DNA of 64,000 nucleotides. Origin: Lucifuga dentata. Lineage: Eukaryota; Chordata; Actinopteri; Ophidiiformes; Bythitidae. The translations under genes were made by a program, and so were the position numbers. Of this stretch, positions 11,285-24,600 are shown piece after piece (the first letter of the stretch is position 1; each line of letters starts with the position of its first letter). Location: contig VXCM01002118.1 of assembly GCA_014773175.1 (NCBI GenBank), positions 62,001-126,000 on the forward strand, written 5' to 3'. The notes under the pieces are model-generated. The model made no database searches. It saw nothing but the letters and a program-made list of their open reading frames with translations, and was not told the origin of the DNA.

Positions 11285-12805
11285 TGGGGAAGTCTCGGAA
11301 TTGCTGGGTGGATTTCAAAGCAAACTGGACTCAGGAGTGAGGTGAAGTGAGCCGCTGATCTGAGGGGTTCTGAATGTTTGGTAGGAAGCAGCTGACAGGT
11401 AGCTCTGCGTCTCAAAGTCAAAACAACAATCAATCGATCGATTTGTTCACGATACATTCAAACCCTGTCCTTCAGGAAGGAGAGAGGGAGAGAGAGAGAA
11501 AAAAAGAAGCAAAGCGAGAACGATTTTCTCTCTTTCTCTATCACTCTGTCTACACACATCTCCTGCTCACTTGTTCCCTCACTGGATACACACAAACACG
11601 TCCACACACACACACACACACGCGTGCACAACCTGACCATCATCTTCAAATAAGTAACATTTCCTGATCAAATAGAAAATAAATAGCATCAATATCAGTT
11701 TCCACAAAATGAATACAAAACCAAGAAATAAACAACTTAATTACAAAACAAAATCATTTTCATCAAATTAATTTACACAGAAAGTACCTTTAAGACAATG
11801 TGACTATCAAGGACGCGGAAGTAAAAACAAGAGAGGGGGGTAAACATTTGAGTGTGACACCCACTTCCTGTTTAACCCCTGAAAAACACACATTTTATCC
11901 TGAAAGAATGAAAATATTGCTAAAATAAGTGTTTTTTTTTTTTTTTTNTTTTTTTTTTTTTTTGTCAGTTTTTCCTCTCTTTATCCAATCCCTCTATCGC
12001 AATGACCAGACAAGAATAAACAGATTTTTGTTGGTTCACATCGAAAAACAAAGAAGTTGTTATCATCATCACGGTCGCCATCTAGCAGCATTGGGTCTGC
12101 TGAGCCTAAAGGAACAGACGCTCCGGGTTCGGAATTCCAACTGGATTACTGCGTTTTTCTTTTGCTTCCAGATACTTGTGGCGCTCCATTCATCCTCGAG
12201 TACCGTCTTTGTTGGGTGGGGCTTACAGATCATTTTTTTGGTCTGGGGGTTTTTACGCGAATATAACTTCTACGTCAAAATTACAACGCAGAGAGCGTCG
12301 ACCTCTTAAGGTGGAATTTTTTGTTTTGTTTTTTTTTAATGCAACCATCGCACCTCAAATATCCGGAATTTCAAAAGAAAAAACAGCCACTGCTAATCCA
12401 GCTCTTTCCTCCCCTCTGTAAGGTCTGTTAAAGGGAAATACCGCTGAATTTCAGCACTCACATTATGGCCTTATTATACAAGAACATATGATGTGAATAC
12501 AGAATTCAGGCCGGCTTTCCACTTTAATGGTTTCTGCTACACTAGTGTTTCTCCCATAATACACTACAGAAATATCCAGACATATGTATATATATAAAAA
12601 CATTATCATCATCATCATCATCATCAGTAGTACTTAGAGTAGAGTAGAGTAGTAGTAGTAGAGTAACAATTAAGAAGGAACATTATTGTACTTTATATCA
12701 TGATCATCGATATCATCTTCATCACTGGTTATTAAACCTCGAGGGACTTCAGATTCATCCTATAGTGGAACCCAACAGAGTGGGAGAGGAGTTAGCGCCA
12801 GAACC

Positions 12806-12839
<34 letters not shown>

Positions 12840-13551
12840 AAATTATGTATATGAAAATTTTTGGTGCATCAATTAGTACTTTTGCATGATGAACTTTAGC
12901 ATGTTGGATTTTTGTTTGAAAGGGGATTTGGACCTGGATTGATACACTGTGTTTGTGTGTGTGTGTGTGTGTGTATCTGGTCTGTGCAGCCATAGTTTGG
13001 GGATATTTGTGTGAAATTGCTTCCTTTTTTTATTAATGTACTGTGCCATCCACACAGGAAATAAACTTCTCTGACCAGGAGATGAATAGAAGCGACAGTA
13101 CAGACTCAGATTGTTAAATTCGGGTGTTTTGAGGGTTTTGAAGAAGCGATCTCAGTCCGGTTCCAAACAAACACTGGATCTAAAAGCCAGAAATCAGACT
13201 AGATATTACCAGAAAAGACAATCTGCACTTTCAGATAATATTCATCTTCTGATCCGCACCGTAATGTGTGCACAGCAGAAAATGAACCAGTTTCACACAG
13301 CTCCGTCAGAAAAAAGGGTACAGCATTTATCTTGGATCACCGAGTCTGAGAACCGCCTCGGTGATCCAAGATTCAACAAAGTGTGGATTCGTTTTGTACC
13401 TTTTTCTGTCCGAGCTCTCCCANCTCGGTGATCCAAGATTCAACAAAGTGTGGATTCGTTTTGTACCTTTTTCTGTCCGAGCTCTCCCAACACTCTCACC
13501 ACCGACTTCCTGTCTTCTCCCTCGTCCCTAACATCCCTGTTTTCCAGTCTT
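11285..13551. other. Region downstream of ppp2r5b with microsatellites
   Basis: Contains GA-rich sequence near 11480-11520, poly-T runs with an ambiguous base (11932-11962), (GT)n tracts at 12808-12838 and 12952-12973, and a piece near 12115-12145 (GGAATTCCAACTGG) shared with the element at 30841-31404. The 3' UTR of ppp2r5b probably ends near 13010. The copies 13357-13422 and 13424-13489 are an assembly duplication around the N at 13423. Confidence 0.45.
13029..13034 (-). terminator. ppp2r5b: Candidate ppp2r5b poly(A) signal
   Basis: AATAAA on the minus strand about 520 bp after the stop codon. It is a plausible signal but unproven. Confidence 0.4.
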
Positions 13552-15274
13552 CTAGGTAGTAGTCTCCCCGGTTCCGGCTCCAGAGGAGGAAGAGGAGGCC
13601 CCGCTGGATTTGGGCTCGGGCTGATCGGAGTGAGCTGTCTGCGGGGACGAAGGGCTCGGCGGATCCCCTCTCTCGCCTCGCTCCTGGAGGTTGCGCTGGT
13701 TCCTGGCGGCTTCAGTTACCATCTGCATCCGGCGCTCCTGGTGCTCCTCCAGGCCTCGCCACAGCTCCGCACGCTCCCTCTCTCGCTTCATCTCTCTGGA
13801 AGGAGAGAAGGAGGAAATAGAGGGATGGAGAGACAAAGGAAGGGAGGATGTGAGGGAAAGAGGAATTTGAGCAAAAGTAATTAAAAAAATTAAGAAAAAA
13901 AAAAGCTGAATCCAAAAATACAAAAAAATAAAGGCCATCTAAAATATGACTTAAGGCCTTTCTGTTGCTTCCTTGAGTTGTCATTGTTGTTTCCAGTGAC
14001 ACACACACACACACACACACACACGGTGAGTGAGTCATACTTCTGTTTCTCCACTTTGTAGGAGGCAGTGAGGTCATCAAACAGCTTGCTGTTCATCTCC
14101 ATGAAGGTCTTCAGGACGTTGTAGATCAGAGACACAATGGTCCTGCAGGGACGCGGTTAGAAGATCGTTAATGTCTCAGTCATGTTTCTCGTGGGATTAT
14201 GGGTCAGGACACAGAGATTAAAGGAACAACCCATATTTGGAGAGATTTGAGAGCCACTTAAATGATGATGAAGAGCACAGACACTTTAACTTCAACACTG
14301 CTTATAGTTTAGCCAACAAAATTTTAAGAAGAAGAAGAAGGAGGAGGAGGAGGAGGAGGAAGAGGAGGAGGAGGGGAACAGCTCAAAAATCACATACATG
14401 TAACATGTGACAATTTTGCTTATGATTGTTTCACTTTAAAGGACCATACCATCCATTTTGCTTGTTTGAGCATCATATATTCAATTTTCATACATGTTAT
14501 GTTACTGACAATCATTTCCCAAAGGATAAAACCGTATTTCAGCTTTCCTGATATTTTGCTAAATCTCTTAACCTTTCAAAATCAAATATTCAAGCGATAC
14601 ACCCACCTTAAAAATCCATCTTTAGCCTGCTAATAGTTACACAGCCTCATGAAGTCACAATCATTTAAATGTTTCCATAAATTCAGGTCTTCTTTTGGGA
14701 CTATATTCCCCGGTGGAGGCATACATTCACTCCACACTTTTTTATTGCACNGTCTTCTTTTGGGACTATATTCCCCGGTGGAGGCATACATTCACTCCAC
14801 ACTTTTTTATTGCACTTAAACGCTAAAATTACGTAACTTCGAAAAATATCTGAAAACATGTCTTGTTCATGATGATGGATTACCTATTCCAAGAACGTTT
14901 CAAGTATCAGTGAACTGAAACCATTGGCGGTCTGGAAGGTAGGAAAAACATTTTTAAATCACCGTTCCAGCGTATGCTTTGGGAAATGATTGTCAGTAAT
15001 GTTATGGGTATGAAAATTGAATATTTTAGGCTCAAACCTACAAAATGGCCGGAATGGTCCTTTAAGCCATCATATATACCTAAAACATCTCTGACTGAGC
15101 ATTTCTGGGATTTTGTGGCAGCCGCCAAATTAGAATAATGACAGTAAGTTTGCGTCATTTTCCCCCAAACATCCCAACAGCAACAGATGAATAGATGAGA
15201 TGAGTATGATTGATTAAACATGAAGCCGCTCCGGCAGAAGATATCTGAAATCAAACACCATGGATAGGGTTTTA

Positions 15275-15305
<31 letters not shown>

Positions 15306-15897
15306 GACTGGTTCCAGTGCTCCTTGGAGACTCTGTATAAGGTGGCGAACACCAGCGGCAGGATGACTTGACAGTTCTCCTCTATCAGAGAGAGGATGTA
15401 CTCGTTGTTCCAGAAGTAGAGAGCCCTCTCTGCTACCTGCAGCCAGACAGGAGACACACATGCTGCTTCATTTCAGCCATTACTGTTAGTAATGATGCCT
15501 CATCAGAGGGGGGGGGGGNNNNNNNNNNNNNNNNNNNNNNNNNNNNNNNNNNNNNNNNNNNNNNNNNNNNNNNNNNNNNNNNNNNNNNNNNNNNNNNNNN
15601 NNNNNNNNNNNNNNNNNNNNNNNNNNNNNNNNNNNNNNNNNNNNNNNNNNNNNNNNNNNNNNGAGAGAGAGAGAGAGAGAGAGTAAGAGAGACAAACAGA
15701 GAAGGGGGAGGGAGAGAGGAGGGAGGAAGAGAAAGAGAGAGAGAGAGAGAGAGAGGCAAACAACAGAGACAAACAGAGAGAGAAGGACAGATTGAGAGAG
15801 AGAGGGCAAGAGAGACAAACAGAGAGACGGAAGGAGGGGGAGAGAGAGAGAGGCAGACAGCCAGAAAGATGGCAACGGAGACAGACAGAGAGAAGGN

Positions 15898-15931
<34 letters not shown>

Positions 15932-16051
15932 CTGGAAGTGAGGGCTGGAGATACAGGCTGCGATCTGTTTGAAAAGCGGCTCCTGGATTCTGATGAACTG
16001 AGACGGCTCGATCACATCCAGGATCTCCTCAATCTCCCCCAGAAACATCAC

Positions 16052-16091
<40 letters not shown>

Positions 16092-16271
16092 ACAGAAAAA
16101 GACATTCACTCGGCCTCCAGGTGCTTTTAGTGGAAGAACGTGAACATAAATAAAAATCTGAGTTCCAGGGAGATAAATCAGCAGGAAATGATATTCCAGC
16201 TGTGATGAAACATCTCACCTCTTTCTGCGTGCAGGTTTTTGGCCAATACTTCAGCAGGCCTCTGATGATCT

Positions 16272-16319
<48 letters not shown>

Positions 16320-16593
16320 ATATGAATAAGCTGGCATCCATCCGTATTCCCTACATCTCCATTAACCCAGATTCATACACTGGATCATACATTAAGAAAA
16401 ATGCAGATTCCCTGGTGAATTATGAGACGACTAAAACTGAGCATACTGGTCATGTGACTGCATATTGGTCATGTGATTGTATATTAATAAAAATAAATTA
16501 AAAATGTCTTACATATTCAGTGACTGTAGCATCTTTCTCCATAAACTGCACCACACAGTAGGCCAGCTGTAAGGGCAGAGGAGATATGGTTAG

Positions 16594-16637
<44 letters not shown>

Positions 16638-19600
16638 GAAGCTGACATGGAGACAAGGGGATCTTAGTACTTATCCCTCAGGATTACACACTGTTAAAGA
16701 TCGGAAAGACAAGTTTTCCAAAGGGAGATGTGTGTCATAAGTGTGTGTATTGTGTGTGGTGTGTGTGTATGTATTGTGTGTGTGTTTTTAAATGTACATC
16801 AGCTCTTGTTTCTGCTTATATGATCTGAAATCATTTCCTATTATTCAGTACGTGCGCGCGCATATGTGTGTGTGCCTGTGTGTGTTTTGCGGTTGCCCCC
16901 TCCACCCAGGCTGGTTGCCATGGCGAGTGGGCACCGTGGCGACGGAGATGTGTGTGCGTGTGTTTACTGTACTTCGGAAGAAGTGATGTCACACACGAAG
17001 TCCCTGAAGGGCAATGTGAGATAGAGTTTAGACCTCCGTCTCTCGCTCTTTGTTTTTTCTTTTCTTTCTCTGCATGTCGTTCTTTTTTTGTCCAACTTTT
17101 TTAACTTTTGTCTTCGTCATAATCATAAATTTTACAACATGTTGATCACTTTCACTCGTGTTCTCTCATTCCTCTCATGCTGCTTTAGATTTCACATCTT
17201 CATCTTTTCATCCAAATTTCACTCATTTTTCTGTCAAACTCTTCTCTTCTCCATCCACCCATGTCTTTCCTGACCTTCGTTCACACCATATCATAGATAT
17301 GGGGATGGAGGGAAGAAGAGAACGGGGGTTTTTAAAAAAAGGCAGCTGGTGGAAGAAGGGATGTCAAGCTTGAAAAAGAAAAGAAAAGCAGGAAAGAGCA
17401 GAGGATTAAAATAAAGGTGTTGAGCAGCAAACTATTTAAGTCTTAGTACGGCTTTAGAGGAAGGGCTGGCGGTAAACGTGATGTGGATTCTGTTGTCAGG
17501 CTTCGTGGCTGCTGCAGGACGTTGTTAAGCTTAGAATTACGGACATTGTCATCTATTAAGACTGAGGTATGGATTTATTTCTGAAGATGAAATCATTCTA
17601 GACTATGACTAGTACGATTGGTGTTTTTTTATGTAAATTTGTGACATCCTACACTTTAAAAGTGATCCTTCCCATGCTTTTACAAATTTTTCATTTACTT
17701 TGTTAAAAACACGACAATTCAGTGACTGCTACATGCTCACATTTTCACCTTGTCACTATTTTAAAGGACCATACCGGCCATTTTGCATGTTTGAGCGTAA
17801 TATATTCAATTTTCATACATGTTATGTTACTGACAATCATTTCCCAAAGCATACTACTGGAACGGTGATTTAAAAATGTTTTTCCTACCTTCCAGACCTC
17901 CATTGGTTTCAGTTCGTTCTGCTATTAAAATCAACTTGTTGATACTTGAAACGTTCTTGTGATAGGTAATCCATCATTGTGAACATTATAGAAGTTATGT
18001 AATTTTAGTATTTAAGTGTAATAAAAAGCACAGAATGAATGTATGTCTCCACCGGGGAATATAGTCCCAAAAGAAGACCTGTGTTTATGAAAAATTTAAA
18101 TGACTGTGACTTCATAAGGCTGCGTAACTATTAGCAGGAGAAACATGGATTTTTAAGGTGGGTGTATCGCTTGAATATTTGATTTTGAAAGATTAAGAGA
18201 TTTAGCAAAATATCAGGAAAGCTGAAATACGGTTTTATCCTTTGAGAAATGATTGTCAGTAACATAACATGTATGAAAATTTTATATATTAGGCTCAAAC
18301 ATACAAATTGGCCGGTATGGTCCTTTAAGTTATCCTTAAAGAAGAAGTTGTCAAACTTTGTCTAGCATGGAAGCAGAAGAAATCTCGTGCGCTTCATGAA
18401 CCATTTTTTCAAATTATTAATATAAGAGGAACAACACAAACTGCATGCTTTCGTTTTTCTTTCAATCATTTTTGTTGTGCAGAAGAAATGAAAGTTAAAC
18501 TTCAGCTTTTGAATTTTTTTCCACTTCAACTTTATCAAAACAGATTTTTTAAATTACTTTTGCCCTTAAATTTCTCCTTTAGTTAGATTGCTTTGCAATC
18601 ACTTTGTTCTGTAAACTACAAAAACTAAAATTAAATGAAACGACTGAAGATTACATCTATTGTAAGTAATGGATACTCGAGTACATCAGTGTACAAGTAG
18701 AATCAAAACATGACACAGGTGACAGGAAGGAAGCAACGAAACCTGGAGGAGGACCTAAGGGTGCTGCCTGGATTTTAGGATATTTTGATATTTATATCCA
18801 GAATTGCAAATCGCTCCAGCAAAGCCACGCTTACTGAGCAAACTGCTGTCCACTAGCATTCTTTCTCCAGTGACCCTGTCAAAAAGTGTATGTGAGTGTG
18901 TGTGTGTGTGTGTGTGAGTGTATGAATAATGCATGTGTGTGAACCACAGGAGGAGAGACGGAGAGGAGAAATGTAGGGCAGGCTGATGCTGAGACCTAGA
19001 ATATATACACCCACACACATGCGCGTGCACACACACACACACGCATGGGGAGAGGCTGTCATTCTACACCACACACACAACACACACACACACACACACT
19101 GCAAACCAGTGTGTGGAGAACAAACTGTACCTTCTGCATAATCAAATACAGTCTGACACAAATAAAATAGACACACATGCCAACGCGCACACACACACAC
19201 ACACACACACACAATAGAAAACCATCTGTGCCATCAAATGTAATGATACCTAAACACACATACACACACAAATTTGACAAAGCAGAGAAACCAAACACAA
19301 CTTCTGCTATGTGTAATTAAAAGGTGTGTGCAGCATCATATGTGACTCTTGTCTGCCTCCTAGTGGTGGAAAGGGAACATTGCTGGAATCCAGAATTACC
19401 ATTTACGTTTATAATCTTGTATTATAGACATTGTAGATTATTTAACAAGGTAAAAAATGGAGTTCTGAGAGCTTATTTTCTATACAATATATTGATTAAA
19501 TATAATCTAAGAGATATGTGTGAAATAAGCACAACTTCAAGTGAAAATTTAGAATTTAAGGTCTTTAAGATTAAACTCAAACCAATTTTTTGGGGGGCTT

Positions 19601-19672
19601 TTGGGCATCTGGGGCTTTGAAAAAAATTGAATGAAGACAGAATGATGCATCACTAACTATTCTAAAGCGATT

Positions 19673-19711
<39 letters not shown>

Positions 19712-21552
19712 GAGATGTGTGTGCAGCGTTGTGTCACTGACCTGTGCGTGGAAGATGGAAAGAGACTTGGCCGTATGAAGAGGGATGAGAACCCGAACCA
19801 GGAACTGCTTATGTTCAGCCTTTAGAGGCAGTGCAAATCCATTGATGATGCTGGAGGAGAGGAGAGGAGAGGAGAGGAGAGGAGAGAAAAATCACTGAAT
19901 CATTTTGTTGGATGTTTTTTTTGTGTTTTCAGTGGAGTCAGACACGGTTCAGTATTGTTGCTTCTGAATCCTTTTTTCCAATCACATTTTCTTTTCTTTC
20001 CTCCTGTCAGATGAAAAAAAAAAAAAATCACTGTTTTTAATTTCTGGACTCTCCTCAAAATTCTTTATTTCTCTTCCGGGAGGTTTTATTTATCACTTCT
20101 GTCATCTGTTGGGGTTCAGATATGTTTAAAACCTATGAAATGATAATTAATAAAGAATACAATTACATATACAGTAACAGAGCATCTGTGTGGGTAGTAA
20201 TTATTGGGCTTAAACATGCAGAATCACTGGTATGGTCCTTTAAGCTGTCTGTAAGGTTGAATGGACTCATTATCTTGTGTCAATCAGTCCATCAGTCTGT
20301 AGGACTTCTTTATTTAGAGAATCTCTTCAATAATATCACCTCCTGCTGTTTCTCTAATCTCTCTCTCTCTCTCTGTGTGTGGGAGGAGCTATAAATACCA
20401 CTGTTACCACCAACATGAATACAAACCTCTCTCTCTCCTCCCTGCTCCTTCCTTCACTTCTGACTCACTGATTCCTCCCTGCATCCTTCTCTCATCCCTC
20501 GTTTCCTCCCTTCATCTCTCTCTCTCTCCCTCTCCCTCTCTCTCTCATGGCTCATCTTCTCACTTTCCTCACCTTGGATTCATCCTCTCCTCCTTCTTTC
20601 GCACCCAAAATATCAGTCCTACTGGGAGAATCAAGATGAAAGCTATGATCGCTTTTTGATTTTTTTTTTTTTTTTTTTTNTTTTTTTTTTTTTTTTTTAA
20701 TTTTTAAATTTTTTTTCTATTAAATCAAGGGAAATTGAAGTGAAATGGGATTGAGAGAAATTTCTGTAAGCCCATGTCGGCTTTTGTTCTCCATCCCTCC
20801 CTCTCGCATTCATTTTCTAGGAATCTACACTATTTAAAATAAAATTTGAAGAGTAAAATACGTACATAATTGCTTAACTAATCTGGAATCTGACCAGTAT
20901 TTGGGAAAATTATTGTGGTTGTAAAGGTCTAAATTCAGCTCTTTTCAGCTCTCTCTCACTTAATTTAATAAAGATAATTGTCACTTCTCCCTCCATCCCT
21001 CCATCTCCTCTACCTACATGCACTGCTCCACCTTTACTATCACACCTCTGATTGTACACTGAAAATAAAACCACATGTATGAACGGATGAATTAAAGTCT
21101 CTCTCTCTCTGTTGCATCATCATCCTCTCTCCATTCCTTTCTCCTCCTCTCTACTGCTCAATGAAGAGAATGAGAAAGAGAAGATGCTGTTTATTTTTTC
21201 TCTCTGTCCATTATCTCTGTCATCTTTCCATTCTTTGTCATCTTTCTTTGGCTCTTTCCTCGTCTTCCTCCTTTTCCATCTTTCTCATATTTCTCATTCA
21301 AGTCTCAGAGACCAAGCAGATGAAATACAAAAACCTCTGGGTCATTTCTCATTTATGTGTTTAATCCCTTCTTCATTCTCCTTTCTCATTTTCCTCCTTC
21401 CTCATCCTTCATTCTTCACTCCATCATCTGCACCAACAATTTTTATCAGATAAGATAGCGGGAAAGATGAAATGAAAACTGAAACGTGAACGCAGATTGT
21501 TTTTGTGTTGAGTTCTTGTAGTAGTTGCTTAATTCAACGGGCTGCTGGCTGT

Positions 21553-21602
<50 letters not shown>

Positions 21603-24600
21603 AAACCTGCCGAGGATTTCCAGGAGCTCTGCGACTCCGTTGAAGTGCTCAGTTTCATATATGAACCTGAAGATGAAAAACACACACACACACACACACA
21701 CACATTTACATATACACTTGCGACTTGCAATGATTCATCACCAGATCAAAAAACAGTTTGGAGACATTTGAAGCAACGAGTGACTGAACGTCTTTGCTAA
21801 TGTAACATTTACTGACTTTTAAATGATGAAAGATGCTTAAAAATGTTTATTTGCAATTCATAATGAATGTGTAAAGATTCTCTAATATTCCTGAACTTCC
21901 TCTGTCAGAAATGCACATCTGTAACCTCTGATGTTCCCATACAAAATTAAAAAAAAAAAAAAAATNTAAAAAAAAAAAAAAAATAGGATGAATAAAACTA
22001 GATTAGAGCACATATCTCTGCCAAGACCAATCAAAATTTCAAATCCTTATCTGGAAGCTAAACCAAATTGCAGCTATTGATAGTCTATCATGAGATAAAT
22101 ATGGCTGATTTTTTCACTGAGGTTAGGGTAATTCCTGGATCCACCCCTGGATCTGGATCAGCACCAAAATTCCAGTCCGTTCCCCACCATTCCAGCAAAT
22201 TTCACCAAAATCAGTTCATAACTTTTTGAGTATTAATGCTAACAAACAAACTAAGAGGCATTTGGTGAAAACTTCCTTGGCAGAGGTAAAAAAAAAAAAA
22301 AAAAAATCCTTGATATTCCCCAAAGAACTCATCAATTTCCCTGACTTCCCCATCTGAAATACACCTCTGTGATGTCATCGTGTACGAGAGAAACAGGAAA
22401 ACAGGTCAGATCAGAGTGAGATGCTTATGCTCTGCAGCTATAACCGTTAGCTGTCAGAGGGCGCAAAGAAAACGAGAGAGAAAGCGTGCTGCATCGCTCT
22501 GACATGCATTATAAAGAGGCTGCATTTTGTGAAAGAAAAAAGAAGCGGCGTGATTATATTGTACATCGCAGCACTTTCATTAGTCAGAGCTTTTCACCAG
22601 TCACAGATCTGTGTCACGGCATGATTGATTATGATGATTTAGCTCTCAGGAGCCATGCGGAATGGAGAACACAGCTGCGGCAAAACTGAAACAAACAACC
22701 TGCAGAGGTCTGCCATGCTGCTGTAAAACCTCTGTACCTGCAGCTCCTACGCCTTTAAATCTGCCTGTGCTTGCGTGATTGGTGGATTGAGGCGCTTACC
22801 TGAGGAAGATGTTGTTGATCTGTTTGCGGATGTAGGCTCGCAGGCCCAGTAGTTTTCCATAGACACGGTGAAGGATGGTCTTTAGGTACTCCCGCTCCCT
22901 GGGGTCCTCGCTGTCAAACAGCTCCAGGAGCTGCATACGCACACACACACACACACACACAAATAATGACACAAACATCTCTTTGTTGTACCTAGCATGA
23001 TGATGATATGATCTTAATCCTCCTAATCCTAACCCAACAAACTGCATCTTTCAAGGACGGAAAGGACGGAAGGTTACCTGAAGGACAAACTTCTGGTCGA
23101 CGTAGCGCTTGGCCATGGAGGGCTGGAAGTCCGGGCTCTCCAGGAAACGCAGAAAGAACTCGTACACCAGCTAAACCACAAGACAATGCAAACACAAAAA
23201 GAGGTTCTGTGTAGCGTGGAATGGACCACCAGAATATTTTAACAACACAAAGTATTTATATTTTTAGGAAACAAGTCAGAAATCATTTAAAATGCAAATA
23301 TGACGGATTGATTGATGCTCTGTTGCTGTTTCTGGGTCATGCTTGGCTGATGTGGCTTGTGTTATTTGTCTAGTTATTCATGATCATTTGGTGTAGCAGG
23401 AGATCTTACATCTGGTGATGATTTTATGGTTATTCATTCTATTTGTATTTCTTTTATTACTATGCTATTGTTAGATTTCTTGTTTAAATGTTTTAATTCT
23501 ACTTTTGTTTATCACATGTTTTCATTTTAAAATTGTAGTCCCCAGGAAGATTAGTGACCTCTGAAGCGGGAGCGAATGGGAAAACCCATAAATAATAAAG
23601 ACAAATAAAGACAATGGAAACACAAAAGAGTGAAAAGTGATGGAAAACCACACCGGAATGCCAACAAAGTGAACATGCTCCAGAGATGGACCCTGTCTGT
23701 CTTAAAGGTTCATTTTGTGATCTTGGCTTTTGCAGAAAATTTTGCCTCACGCAGCAGCTTTAACTCATTTAAAGCAAGGTACACTATCTGTTGGGGGATA
23801 AATGCTGAATACTACGTAAAAGCAAAGCCTGCTGGGAGTTTCTGTGCATTACGGCTTTGTTCGTCCTTCCAAACACAGTATATAATATATAGTAAATCCA
23901 TTTTTCATGGCACTCACTGACACTGCACTGTACAACAAACCAAGTACATCATGACGACGTGATGAAAACAGCAAAAGACCAATGTCAGCATATTTTTCTG
24001 AAGACATCCTTTGAAAGAATAATTGTCCCTTTATCTCTCTCTTCTCCCTGTATCCCCTTTGCTTCTTTATTCTTTAACTTTTCACTGCAGGAAGTTGAGT
24101 TTAGGATAAATAAAACAGATGCACATTGACAGGAAATCATTTGACGTGTGTGTATGTGTGTGTGTGTGTGTGTGTGTACCTGCAGATGCGGCCAGGAGGC
24201 TTCCAATGTCGGCTCGTCTTCTTCAGGGTCAAACTCTGGATTTTCACTGGGTGGGAGAGTCCGGAAGATATTCACAGAGATCTGGAAGAGCACAAAACAA
24301 GGGAGGAGAGCGAGGAAGAAGATAGGAAAAGGGGAAAATGGATGAGGGTGGATGGGGAAATGGATACAGGGACAGAATAAAGGGAGATGAAGGACAAATA
24401 GGAAAATACAGTAAAAAGAAGCAGGAGGACAGGTAAGAGAGGACTAAATAATACATGTTACTGTTAGGAGAGGTTTTGGTTGAAGGGTTAAATTGAACGT
24501 CGTGAGACAAATATGTTGCAAACTCTCATTTTGGATTTTGCCCCTAATTACAAGAAGCTGCTGCATCTATAAACTTCATCCATAAATATGAATATGGATC

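Noticed and set aside
15368..16153. Long frames across the N gap and GA/CT repeats
   Set aside because: Translations of N and dinucleotide repeats, not a gene. Only the ppp2r5b exons in this stretch are real.
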